From the NCBI GenBank assembly GCA_038065115.1, contig JBBTRS010000004.1:1-50679 (forward strand): a stretch of 50,679 bases of DNA. The letters run 5' to 3'. The notes beneath the pieces were generated by a model. It was not told the DNA's origin and did no database searches. It saw only the letters and a list, made by a program, of their open reading frames with translations. The position numbers and the translations under genes were made by a program. Position 1 is the stretch's first letter. Each line of letters opens with the position of its first letter. This document shows positions 23,326 through 31,788 of this stretch, in pieces. Origin of the DNA: MFKM01 sp038065115 (GTDB lineage Bacteria; Patescibacteriota; Minisyncoccia; UBA6257; MFKM01).

Positions 23326-24543
23326 TTATCTGCTTAGGGAAGATCCTATTCCTCGTATGAAGTCAATAATGCTATCAACACTGCCCTCGCTGGAGTTGGC
23401 GCAGTAATAGCCGGAAGTGTTTTGGCACTGAAAACTCATCATCGTATAGCCCCCAACAACATTCGGTCCGGCGTACCAGATATTGTAATTTGCGCGAAGG
23501 GTAGACATAAACGGCCTGTATGCTGTTTTTATTTCCTGACCGTTCCTTGAGAAATCTTTTATTTTTAATAAAATGCCAAAATTATAATAGCACGTACAGT
23601 AAGCAACGCTGTTGATGCTTCCGCCAAAATAGTCATGCATCCCGCCTGTTTGAGCTAAAACCTTGGAATAAAATAAACCCTTGATCATATTTTCAATCTT
23701 AATAAAAAAACTTGTAAGGCTTTTAATTTTATCTTCATTTCTGCTCGTAGGAACTGCGGACTCTTTTTGAAATCGGTTATTATCCGATTTATTTTGCTCT
23801 TTCATCGCTTTGAAAGCGTTTTTCACCTCATCTTTGCTATTATCATCAATCTTGTTTTCCGTCACCATAATAAACACGGGAGACCACCACCTTGTGTCTC
23901 CGTTTGCGTTCTGGATGTAAATAAGATGGATGCCCATATTTATACTATCCTTGCCCGGAACAGTCACTTTAAGCAATCCGTTATTCGCATATTCAACATT
24001 GCTGATTTTAAAGTCGTCTACATCGCTTATATAAACGCTGCTCCCCCGAGAAAGGCCAGATCCGTAAATCTCAAAAACCTGCCCGGGAATCACGTTATCC
24101 TCTGAAAGAGATTTTATTATTGGGGGTTCGGACGGCGGAATGACGGCGCTTTCCTTCTGTGGCTCAGGCAGTAAGAGTTGCTCCGGAATGGTCGTTTTGG
24201 CAACAACTTCGTTGAGTTTCTTTCTGGTCATCACCCCCACAAACCCTGTTCCGCTTTTTAAGCCGATCGGAATAAGCATCTCGGACTTATACTTGTCTTG
24301 AAATCGGATAACGGCATTTTTGGTAAGAGTTCCGAAAAATAGCGTCTCATTTCCCGGGGAGCCCGGTCCTTCGAGAGCAACTTGGGTTTCCGGGTCATAA
24401 TTTAACACTTGCTGCAAAGCTTTGACATCCGAAGAGAAGTCGCCTTTCTTGAGGTCGCGTATAAATTGAAAATCGGCAGAAACTGATTCGCTTATAAAAA
24501 AAATAACTGCGATGCTGGTTAATACTTTTAAGTATTTATGCAT
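23326..24543 (-). CDS. Secreted protein with peptidoglycan-binding and IPT/TIG-like domains
   Basis: 405-aa exported protein. A signal peptide (MHKYLKVLTSIAVIFFISE, cleavage near SVSA) is followed by a PG_binding_1-type domain (LKKGDFSSDVKALQQVLNY to MTRKKLNEVV, about 30-125), a linker, and an IPT/TIG-like beta domain (VIPGQVFEIYGSGLSRGSSVYI, about 150-230). A C-terminal region has scattered Cys (AYCTCYYNFG, FQCQNTSGYYCANSS). Proteins of this build in Parcubacteria are thought to be cell-wall-associated. It converges with rsmA and is divergent from the T4SS block. A role in surface attachment is plausible but not shown. Confidence 0.78.
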   Translation of the reverse strand: MHKYLKVLTSIAVIFFISESVSADFQFIRDLKKGDFSSDVKALQQVLNYDPETQVALEGPGSPGNETLFFGTLTKNAVIRFQDKYKSEMLIPIGLKSGTGFVGVMTRKKLNEVVAKTTIPEQLLLPEPQKESAVIPPSEPPIIKSLSEDNVIPGQVFEIYGSGLSRGSSVYISDVDDFKISNVEYANNGLLKVTVPGKDSINMGIHLIYIQNANGDTRWWSPVFIMVTENKIDDNSKDEVKNAFKAMKEQNKSDNNRFQKESAVPTSRNEDKIKSLTSFFIKIENMIKGLFYSKVLAQTGGMHDYFGGSINSVAYCTCYYNFGILLKIKDFSRNGQEIKTAYRPFMSTLRANYNIWYAGPNVVGGYTMMSFQCQNTSGYYCANSSEGSVDSIIDFIRGIGSSLSR

Positions 24544-24641
24544 AAAAATTTACACTATAAGACAACAAGCCCTAATAAAAAATATTTTAAGTATGTCTGC
24601 GATTATTTATGATATAATATTATCATAAATATCATAGAATT

Positions 24642-24650
24642 TGTTATAAT
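24642..24650 (+). promoter_or_regulatory. Extended -10 promoter of the T4SS-like block, leaderless
   Basis: TGTTATAAT (TGn plus TATAAT at 24645-24650); the ATG at 24658 follows 7 nt later. No SD. This is the likely main promoter for the plus-strand block that follows. Confidence 0.6.
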
Positions 24651-24657
24651 AAAATCA

Positions 24658-25419
24658 ATGAAATCCCTAAAATCAGGGCTTATAGTTTTGGCGGTGATTT
24701 TGTTTTTAGTCGGCGCTTATTTTGTTAACAAACCGCGGGAGCGGTCTCTTGTTTCCGAAAAAAATCCATCAAACATCAAATTATCTTCTTTGGTTCCGGA
24801 AACTAATAATTCTTATAATTTTGACGTCAAAAATAATCTCACAAAAACTCTCGGCCAAAATCTTTTTGAAGAGATTCGAGCCAACAACCTCGCAAATAAA
24901 GAAAAAGATGATTTGCCGGCTGACATAAATTCAATATCCGAGAAATTAGCGAATAGCGTTATTAACGAAAGCTTGGCGGATTTTAAATTGATATCCACTA
25001 TTTACGATTCTGATATAAAAATTTCCCCGGATATTACCAAAGAAACCAAAACCCGATATCTTGAAACCATTGCGGAAATTAACCAAAAAAACTTCGGAAG
25101 TTTTAACAAAAACCATCTTCAAGTAATAGTTGATGTTTATCAAAAAATAGATCCTTCTTCCGCCAGCCGCTTGGCGAATATTTACAAAAACTTAGCCGCT
25201 GATTTCCTAAAAGTTGCCGCGCCTGCCGATTGGGTTGGTATTCACAAGGCGCTGATTATTCATGCCAAAAACGCGGAAATTATTTACAAGGCAATGGCTA
25301 ATTATCCAGTTGACCCGATTAAGGGATATTTGGCCCTGGAAACGATTGACGCCCTGATTGATGATATCGGGAAGATTAAAAATACGTTAACGGAGAAATT
25401 AAAAGAAATCAGCTCCTAA
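24658..25419 (+). CDS. Membrane-anchored protein at the head of the T4SS-like cluster (253 aa)
   Basis: Unrecognised. The N-terminal signal-anchor (SGLIVLAVILFLVGAYFV) is followed by a mostly helical, charged domain rich in Asn, Asp and Lys (residues about 35-250). It is directly joined to the next gene (TAA at 25417-25419, ATG at 25420), showing co-translation. Equivalent unassigned genes precede VirB6-like genes in other Parcubacteria clusters, so a part in the envelope-spanning machine is inferred from position only. Confidence 0.7.
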   Translation: MKSLKSGLIVLAVILFLVGAYFVNKPRERSLVSEKNPSNIKLSSLVPETNNSYNFDVKNNLTKTLGQNLFEEIRANNLANKEKDDLPADINSISEKLANSVINESLADFKLISTIYDSDIKISPDITKETKTRYLETIAEINQKNFGSFNKNHLQVIVDVYQKIDPSSASRLANIYKNLAADFLKVAAPADWVGIHKALIIHAKNAEIIYKAMANYPVDPIKGYLALETIDALIDDIGKIKNTLTEKLKEISS

Positions 25420-27030
25420 ATGAAATCTTTACTTTTAAAAAAAACAATTCTGGTTGCAATCATCGCTTCGCTTGTTTTGAGCGGTTTGGGTAATGTTTTC
25501 ACGCCGAAAGCGGCGGCGCAAGCAGGACCGAGCACGCCAGGAGAAGCCGCCGGACAGGCCTTGGCCAAAGGGGCTGCTTGTCTTTTACAAGCAAAACTGC
25601 AAATGAAAGCTGAAGGCTTGTTAACGACTCTGACTAGTTGGCTTGGGATTCAAACAGGTGATGTGGGAAAATTAATTGGAATGGATAAAGCCGCGGGCAA
25701 CGAAGTTCCTGTTAGAGCCAAGGGCGTAGAACAAGCCGTTCAAAGCGCCAACACAAAAGAAACTGACAATCAACAAAGCGTAGAGGCCGTAAGTCTTTCC
25801 AAGAAATGCATTCGGGATGCCGTGCTGAAAACAATCATGGATTGGATTGTTGATGAAACCATCACCTGGGTTCAAAACGGCGGCCAGCCAAGATACATTA
25901 CCAATTGGGACACCTTCTTAAGCGATGCTTTTAATGTGGGTGTAGGCGAAATTGTCAACGAAATCGGCTTGGGCGAACTCTGTCAGCCTTTCAGCTTTCA
26001 GCTTAGATTATCTCTTCTGCCGGTTCCCAGTTTCAAAAACAGAATCGCCTGTACGCTTGATGACATCGTCGCCAATATCAATGATTTTTACGACGATTTT
26101 AGAAACGGCAGCTGGATAGCCTACGAAGCCAGCTGGCGGCCGGAAAATAATTACTACGGAGCTCTTTATATGACAATGAACGAAGCAATGACCAAGGGAG
26201 CTCAACGGAAAGAAGCCGCTGAAAAAGAAGCGATGTCGGGTCAGGGATATTTGCCGGTTAAAGAATGCGTGAGAACCGGCCGAACCGACCCAAACGACCC
26301 GAAAACCGAAAAGTGTCTTGAATATAAAATTATCACCCCGGCTCCGGTGGTCGGCCACCTCACCAACAGAGCCGCGGCCGCGGATATTGATTGGGCGATG
26401 AGCGTTCAGTCATGGACAGCGGCTTTGACCAACGCCGTCGTCAACCGCGTTATCAAAGAAGGCGTGGGGTTAATGAAAAAAAGCACGGCGCCTAAATCGG
26501 CGGGCTACGGCGATTACGACCCTTACGGGGGTTATGACCCGGCTCTTTCGCTTAAAAGACAAGAACGAGACTTTATAAAAAATGATTATCAAACATGGAT
26601 TGCTTATTTCAATGCAATTTTGGCTAATAAACAATCGAGTTTGTCTTCATCGCAACAAATATTAACGGCTTTAAACGAACTCAAAACTCGTAGTTGCCAA
26701 CCGTTGGTTTCTGACAGCGATATTGCCAATGCCCAAAACGAGGTTACCCGCTTAACCGACGAAGTTGCCAATTACCAAGCCATTGTCAACGAAACCCAGG
26801 CCGGCATCACCGAAGCTGTTAATATTTCCGCTGATTTCCGAGACCGGGAAATGGCTCTCTTAACTCAAAATCACGACGCTTTTATAATCAAAAATCAGTC
26901 GTTGATTGCGGAAATTTCCGATTCGGAAACGACTAAGAATACTTCTCAAGAAGAATCCCGAACTAAACAAAGCGAGCTGTCGTTAACCCAGTCCCGTTTG
27001 ACGCTCTGTCTCGCCACCCAAACACCCTAA
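25420..27030 (+). CDS. Secreted protein with C-terminal coiled coil, T4SS-associated (536 aa)
   Basis: No named family. Signal peptide: basic start, LVAIIASLVLSGLGNVF, cleavage near PKAAAQA. The mature part has several Cys (LAKGAACLLQ, LSKKCIRDAV, ELCQPF, RIACTL, KECVRTG), suggesting disulfides or exported folding, then a tyrosine/glycine-rich stretch (GYGDYDPYGGYDP) and a coiled coil of about 110 residues (YQTWIAYFNAIL to the end). It abuts the VirB6-like gene with no gap. It is a candidate for an outer part of the secretion or uptake apparatus. Confidence 0.72.
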   Translation: MKSLLLKKTILVAIIASLVLSGLGNVFTPKAAAQAGPSTPGEAAGQALAKGAACLLQAKLQMKAEGLLTTLTSWLGIQTGDVGKLIGMDKAAGNEVPVRAKGVEQAVQSANTKETDNQQSVEAVSLSKKCIRDAVLKTIMDWIVDETITWVQNGGQPRYITNWDTFLSDAFNVGVGEIVNEIGLGELCQPFSFQLRLSLLPVPSFKNRIACTLDDIVANINDFYDDFRNGSWIAYEASWRPENNYYGALYMTMNEAMTKGAQRKEAAEKEAMSGQGYLPVKECVRTGRTDPNDPKTEKCLEYKIITPAPVVGHLTNRAAAADIDWAMSVQSWTAALTNAVVNRVIKEGVGLMKKSTAPKSAGYGDYDPYGGYDPALSLKRQERDFIKNDYQTWIAYFNAILANKQSSLSSSQQILTALNELKTRSCQPLVSDSDIANAQNEVTRLTDEVANYQAIVNETQAGITEAVNISADFRDREMALLTQNHDAFIIKNQSLIAEISDSETTKNTSQEESRTKQSELSLTQSRLTLCLATQTP

Positions 27031-29064
27031 ATGAACAAAAAACAAAAATTATTGGCGATTCTTGGTTTAATTATCGTTTCGGTTTCGATTTTACTTATAA
27101 GTAGTAAATCTTTAGCACAAGAGACAGGCACAACTACCCAGCCCAATATTGATTCTCCTGGTACGCGAATTAACGGAATCGGCGATAGCGCCCTTAGTAT
27201 GATTTTTGGATTCATTAACCAAGTTTTTGGTTCTATAGGCAGTACCCTTTATACCATAGCCGGCGGACTGGCTAATTTCAGTATATTGCTTAATTTTGAC
27301 ATCCTGAATAATCCGATGATCAATACCGGCTGGCAAATAACTAGAGACTTGGCTAATCTCGGTTTTGTTTTATTCATTATTATCATCGCCATTGCCACTA
27401 TTCTCCGAATGCAACAATACGGAGCCAAAAGCGCCCTAGGAAAATTAATCGCCGTAGCTCTTTTGGTAAATTTCAGTCTCGTTTTTGCCGGTATTTTTAT
27501 TGATTTTTCCAATATGCTGACGAATTTCTTCATTAAAAATATTACGAGTGGCGATCCAGGAGGGCTAGCCACCGCTCTATCGGAATCTTTCAAGATTCAA
27601 AATCTCCTTCAGGTAAAAGAAGGAGGAGAAATAAATCTTTTCCAAGCAGGAGGGTCGATATTCACAGGAATCGCCAGCAATATCTTTGTTATCGCTTTTA
27701 CACTTATCGGCGCTTTTTCTTTATTCGCTCTAGCGGCGATGTTTTTGGTCAGGGTCATCGCATTGGGTATTCTTCTGGTATTAATACCCCTAGCTTGTCT
27801 TTCTACTATTTTGCCGGCAACAAAAAAACTTTGGAGTCAATGGGTCAGTAATTTTACTGAATGGGCATTTTTTGGACCGATAGCTTCTTTTTTTCTTTAT
27901 CTTGCGGTTTCTATGGCAACTAATTACGGCGAAACAATAGAGCAACTAACAACCGTTGCCAAAGGAATTGGTACCAGGAACGAAATGACGTTCGCAAATC
28001 TAATGATAGCCCAACCTTTAATTCAAATAGGAAGAATGTTTCTAGTGATCGGCTTCTTGCTTGGTGGGTTGGCAGCAGCGAATTCAATGAAAACTATGGG
28101 GGCAAGCGCTGTTGTAAATGGAGTTAATGCGTTTGGCAAATGGGCGAGAGGGGCGATGGGAAGAGGAGCCGCGGGAGCGGCGAGTTTGCCGCTTAGAACC
28201 GCCAGAGGGCAAAAACTCGTTGAAGGAATGCAAAAAACGCCCGGCTTTAGACGATTGGGTACTATGCTTAGCAATGTAGGCGTAGAGCAGGGCACGAGAA
28301 TGACCAAGCAAGCCGAGGAACGAATAAATAAACGCTTCGCCTCCGACAGAAGCGCGGCCTTGGCCATTTCCACCCTAAACTGGGAAGAACGAGTGGCGGT
28401 TGTTAAGAGATTAATGAAAAATAAAACAATGGGCTTGATGGAAGAAAAAGACCTCAACAACCTTATAGGGAACAAAGCAACTGAAGCTAATTTCGCGAGA
28501 TTAGGCGCCAAAAATGTTTACGATGATTTTGAAAAATCAGCTGGTCGAAACAGAGCAATGGTTGAAGCGAAAACTCCGGAAGCAAAAGAAAGAGAAGCAA
28601 AAGAATTCTTTGGGAAAAAATATTCTCTCAAGGATTTTGAAAACCTTAGAAAATCTGCGCTTCTTAAAGACGAGGATGGTGTTTACAGAATGGCCGCTAT
28701 CATAAAAACCAACCCCGGCGCTCTTTCTAAATTGATACCTAAATTTGCCGGCGAAGATTTTGATAAATTCGAAAAGCAACTAAGAAGCACGCTCCCTCGG
28801 GAAATCGAAATTGAAGTTTCTCCGGCAGAACCGGAAGAAAAAGACAAAGAAGGCGGGATAATAAAACCGGCCAAGCCAGCTAAATTTGAAACCATAAAAA
28901 TAATAGAAAAAGATCCGAAAACTGGCGATTATAAAATATCATTGGATGACGTTGCCGAAAAATATCTTAAACGCGAAAATCCGAAGCTCTATAAAGCCCT
29001 TTCCAAAACATTAACAAATCGAGCAATTGGCATAGGCGAATTTGAACCGCCCGCCGCAACATAA
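27031..29064 (+). CDS. VirB6/TrbL-like polytopic membrane protein of a type IV secretion system
   Basis: 677 aa. After an N-terminal signal-like helix come about eight membrane segments between residues 65 and 355 (such as LGFVLFIIIIAIATIL, LIAVALLVNFSLVFAG, NIFVIAFTLIGAFSLFALAA, VIALGILLVLIPLACLS), the layout of VirB6/TrbL inner-membrane channel proteins. A long Lys/Glu-rich cytosolic C-terminal domain of about 310 residues begins with GKWARGAMGRGAAGAA. Channel function is inferred from topology and from VirB4, PrgI and pilin genes in the same block. Confidence 0.82.
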   Translation: MNKKQKLLAILGLIIVSVSILLISSKSLAQETGTTTQPNIDSPGTRINGIGDSALSMIFGFINQVFGSIGSTLYTIAGGLANFSILLNFDILNNPMINTGWQITRDLANLGFVLFIIIIAIATILRMQQYGAKSALGKLIAVALLVNFSLVFAGIFIDFSNMLTNFFIKNITSGDPGGLATALSESFKIQNLLQVKEGGEINLFQAGGSIFTGIASNIFVIAFTLIGAFSLFALAAMFLVRVIALGILLVLIPLACLSTILPATKKLWSQWVSNFTEWAFFGPIASFFLYLAVSMATNYGETIEQLTTVAKGIGTRNEMTFANLMIAQPLIQIGRMFLVIGFLLGGLAAANSMKTMGASAVVNGVNAFGKWARGAMGRGAAGAASLPLRTARGQKLVEGMQKTPGFRRLGTMLSNVGVEQGTRMTKQAEERINKRFASDRSAALAISTLNWEERVAVVKRLMKNKTMGLMEEKDLNNLIGNKATEANFARLGAKNVYDDFEKSAGRNRAMVEAKTPEAKEREAKEFFGKKYSLKDFENLRKSALLKDEDGVYRMAAIIKTNPGALSKLIPKFAGEDFDKFEKQLRSTLPREIEIEVSPAEPEEKDKEGGIIKPAKPAKFETIKIIEKDPKTGDYKISLDDVAEKYLKRENPKLYKALSKTLTNRAIGIGEFEPPAAT

Positions 29065-29067
29065 AAT

Positions 29068-30225
29068 ATGCTTAAAATTCCAAGACAACAAGTTTTAGAC
29101 AGATGGGATACCCTGCCGGATAATCTCAAAGAAGCCTTATCTTCCGAATCTAATAGCGATATTGTTTGGCAGATTGGCGCTCTTAATCATTTGACTGAGG
29201 AAAAAATTTCTATGATGGCGACGATAGTCGGCGACGTCATTTTTGGTTTTCTTCATTCTGAAGATTTAGCTCGGGAAATTCAGGAATCCCTTAATTTAAA
29301 TTCTCAAATCGCCAATTCCATCAGCCATGAAATCAACCGTAAAATTTTCGCGCCGATTAGAACAGATTTGGAAAAAATTTATAGTCCAGCCAGCGAGAGG
29401 CCGGAAATAAAATCGCCGACCGAACCGGAAATAAAACTTGAAATAAAAGCAGAAGAAATTAAAAAAGCCGAAACGCCGGCGACAAAACCAACACCCGCGG
29501 AAATCAAGAAGGTGATTGAATTAAAACCGGCTCCATTCCCAACCGCGCCGACAATTCCAGCCATTCCAACCGTCCCAGCCGCTCCGGCTATTCCAGTCGC
29601 TCCGGAGCCGCCTATTCCAACCGTTCCTATTTCCAACGAAAAACCGTTTGTTCTTCACCAAGAAACCGAACCTAGGCCCGTCGGGGAAAAATCGCGAATT
29701 TCATCGTCTCCGGCTTCCGGTTGGTTCAAAAAAGCCATACCTGCCAATCCGCTTTACCGAAACTTCGGCGAAATGGGCAGGCCAGAAAAATCAAAAATGC
29801 CGGAATCGCCAATCAAAATCAAACTAGAGACATTCGGTCAAAAACCAGAAGAGAAAAAAGAACCGATTATCGCCAGAACTGAAATCCCCAAACAGAGGAT
29901 AGTCCATTATCGGGAAGCGGAGGCGTCTTCTCCTTTCGGCAAAATTCAAAGTGAGCCTTCAAGCTCGCTTTCCAGCGCGACGCCAAGCAAGCCGGAAATA
30001 AAATTGCCAAGAGAAATTACGGCGTTAAAACCAGAAACGCCGGCGCCAATAATAAAACCGCCGGAATTGAAACCGCTAAAAATTGAAGAGATGATCAAAC
30101 CAAAGCCAACTAAACCCGAGGAACCAGGTATCGCTAACCCCAGCCCTTCCAAGATAACAAAAGAAAATGAAGTGAAGTTGGAAGGGAATGTTATCAATTT
30201 AAAGAACAGCAAGCCCAATTCATAA
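29068..30225 (+). CDS. Proline-rich protein of the T4SS-like cluster (385 aa)
   Basis: Unrecognised. The N-terminal 110 residues form a helical domain (RQQVLDRWDTLPDNLKEAL), and most of the rest is low-complexity Pro/Lys/Glu-rich. It includes a run of short Ala-Ile-Pro/Ala-Pro repeats (about 150-190, such as PTIPAIPTVPAAPAIPVAP). No membrane segment. An in-frame GRPEKSK-coding element at 29776-29798 matches one in rsmA. It starts 3 nt after the VirB6-like gene and its stop overlaps the PrgI start, so it is an integral operon member, perhaps a cytosolic linker protein. Confidence 0.7.
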   Translation: MLKIPRQQVLDRWDTLPDNLKEALSSESNSDIVWQIGALNHLTEEKISMMATIVGDVIFGFLHSEDLAREIQESLNLNSQIANSISHEINRKIFAPIRTDLEKIYSPASERPEIKSPTEPEIKLEIKAEEIKKAETPATKPTPAEIKKVIELKPAPFPTAPTIPAIPTVPAAPAIPVAPEPPIPTVPISNEKPFVLHQETEPRPVGEKSRISSSPASGWFKKAIPANPLYRNFGEMGRPEKSKMPESPIKIKLETFGQKPEEKKEPIIARTEIPKQRIVHYREAEASSPFGKIQSEPSSSLSSATPSKPEIKLPREITALKPETPAPIIKPPELKPLKIEEMIKPKPTKPEEPGIANPSPSKITKENEVKLEGNVINLKNSKPNS

Positions 30226-30728
30226 TGCAATTCCAAGTACCTCAATATTACGAAGTCAAAGAAAAAATTGTCGGCTCCCTGACTCTCCAGCAATTCTTTT
30301 ATATCGCCGCGGCTTGCGGCTTAAGCTTTTTTCTTTTTTTCATTTTTGAATTATGGCTTTGGTTCGTTGCCAGTGTTTTCCTGATTGGCTTCGCGGCCGC
30401 TTTGGCTCTGGTGGAGATAAACGGCCAATCTTTAACCAAAATTCTTTTTTCCGCCTTTTTTTATTACTGGCGACCGCGAATTTTTCTCTGGCGAAGAGAA
30501 GCCGAAAAAATGGAAATAATTTTACCGGAGGAAGAAAAACAAATTGAAGAAATCAAGAAAGAATTAAGTTTTCAGCAAAAAATAAAATCCCTGGGGCAAA
30601 AAATCACAACCAGCCGTTTGCCTTTGCCCGGCGAAAAACCGACCAATCGGAGTATCCAAGAACACTATCAAATTTTCCGAAAACCCACCGGCGAAAGGCA
30701 AATGGCGAGAAGAGTGGACTATAGATAA
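30225..30728 (+). CDS. PrgI-family membrane protein
   Basis: 167-aa PrgI-type protein, known from Gram-positive conjugation systems and paired with VirB4. It begins MQFQVPQYYEVKEKIVGSLTLQQFFYI, followed by two adjacent membrane helices (ACGLSFFLFFIFELWLWF and VASVFLIGFAAALALV) and a cytosolic tail starting with YYWRPRIFLWRRE. The family is VirB3-like in position and topology. Start overlaps the previous stop by 1 nt. A GxxExxY gene separates it from the VirB4 halves. Confidence 0.85.
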   Translation: MQFQVPQYYEVKEKIVGSLTLQQFFYIAAACGLSFFLFFIFELWLWFVASVFLIGFAAALALVEINGQSLTKILFSAFFYYWRPRIFLWRREAEKMEIILPEEEKQIEEIKKELSFQQKIKSLGQKITTSRLPLPGEKPTNRSIQEHYQIFRKPTGERQMARRVDYR

Positions 30729-30741
30729 CGAATTCTCGCTA

Positions 30742-31095
30742 ATGCATAAAGAATTAACACGAATCACGAATTATCAGAAAGCATTAGCTGAAGAATTTAT
30801 TAAACGGAACCTGAATTTTGAACAACAAAAACGTATTACAATTTATTCTCTGGATAGCGGCAAACCTTTAGGTGTTTATGTGCCCGATTTTGTAATAGCA
30901 AATAAAATAATTTTAGAGATTAAAGCAAGTAATATTACTATCCGTCAAGACATCAACCAACAACGCGCTTATCTAGGAGTGAGTATTTATGAAATTGGAT
31001 ATTTGGTAAACTTCGGAACCCCCGAATTAGATATTAAACGTTCTATCTATACAAACGACCGGAAACCTTTTATTATTAAAATAATTAGTGATTAG
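30742..31095 (+). CDS. GxxExxY protein (PDDEXK-like)
   Basis: 117-aa member of the GxxExxY family: LAEEFIKRNLNFEQQKRITI, VYVPDFVIANKIILEIKAS (D, E and K of a nuclease-like core), IRQDINQQRAYLGVS, and GYLVNFG. Family members also occur inside rRNA intervening sequences and scattered in CPR genomes; biochemical function is not established. It sits between PrgI and VirB4-N although it is not a T4SS component, is followed by repeats of the ATTAGTGATTAGTGG kind, and is AT-rich compared with the neighbours. It looks like an insertion into the operon. Confidence 0.85.
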   Translation: MHKELTRITNYQKALAEEFIKRNLNFEQQKRITIYSLDSGKPLGVYVPDFVIANKIILEIKASNITIRQDINQQRAYLGVSIYEIGYLVNFGTPELDIKRSIYTNDRKPFIIKIISD

Positions 31096-31130
31096 TGGTT
31101 ATTCGTTTTTAATTATTGGTAATTAGTTTT

Positions 31131-31784
31131 ATGAAATCCCAATCAACTCAACAATTCGTTGAAATCCAAGAAGTCCGAGAAGGAGTGATTTTTCTAAAAA
31201 ACGGCTCCTTGCGCCAATTATTGATGGTCAACGGAGTTAATTTTGATTTAAAATCGGAAACCGAGCAGGATTTAATGACTTACGCTTATCAAAACCTTTT
31301 AAACTCTTTGAATTTTTCAATCCAAATTTTCATTCATTCCCGCCGGTTAAATATTGAAACTTATCTCCAAAAAATCCAAGAACGCCACGGCCAGGAAACC
31401 AATGAACTTCTGAAAACCCAAATTGCCGAGTATCTGGAATTCATAAAGTCTTTCGTGGCCAACAACGCCATAATGGATAAAACTTTTTTCGTCATCGTGC
31501 CTTACGATCCGGTTTACTTGCCAAAAACCGCGAAAGGAATATTGGGCTTTATTAAAAAAGGGGAGGTGGCGGCTTCCAAAGATCAGCCTTCTCAATCAGA
31601 GAATATTCAACAAAATCTCCAGCAACTTAGTCAAAGAGTAGACCAGACAATTACGGGTCTTCAGCAAATCGGCCTCCGAGCGGTTCCGCTTAATACCGAG
31701 GAATCTATTGAACTTATCTACAACCTTTACAATCCCCAACTGACAGAAAAACAAAACCTGGCCATTGCTGAAGAAAATTTATAA
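31131..31784 (+). CDS. N-terminal VirB4/TraC-like protein (separate gene)
   Basis: 217 aa from the ATG at 31131 (MKSQSTQQFVEIQEV). It corresponds to the N-terminal region of VirB4/TraC proteins: VREGVIFLKNGSLRQLLMV, FSIQIFIHSRRLNIETYL, FFVIVPYDPVYL. No ATPase motifs. It ends 4 nt before the start of the ATPase gene, which supplies the rest. The two genes probably give one functional VirB4 in two chains, an arrangement I believe is common in Parcubacteria; a recent frameshift is not needed to explain it. Confidence 0.75.
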   Translation: MKSQSTQQFVEIQEVREGVIFLKNGSLRQLLMVNGVNFDLKSETEQDLMTYAYQNLLNSLNFSIQIFIHSRRLNIETYLQKIQERHGQETNELLKTQIAEYLEFIKSFVANNAIMDKTFFVIVPYDPVYLPKTAKGILGFIKKGEVAASKDQPSQSENIQQNLQQLSQRVDQTITGLQQIGLRAVPLNTEESIELIYNLYNPQLTEKQNLAIAEENL

Positions 31785-31788
31785 AATT

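Noticed and set aside
31765..31788. Recent frameshift in a single VirB4 gene
   Set aside because: The two frames have their own start and stop 4 nt apart and the split lies at a domain border; a two-gene arrangement is simpler.
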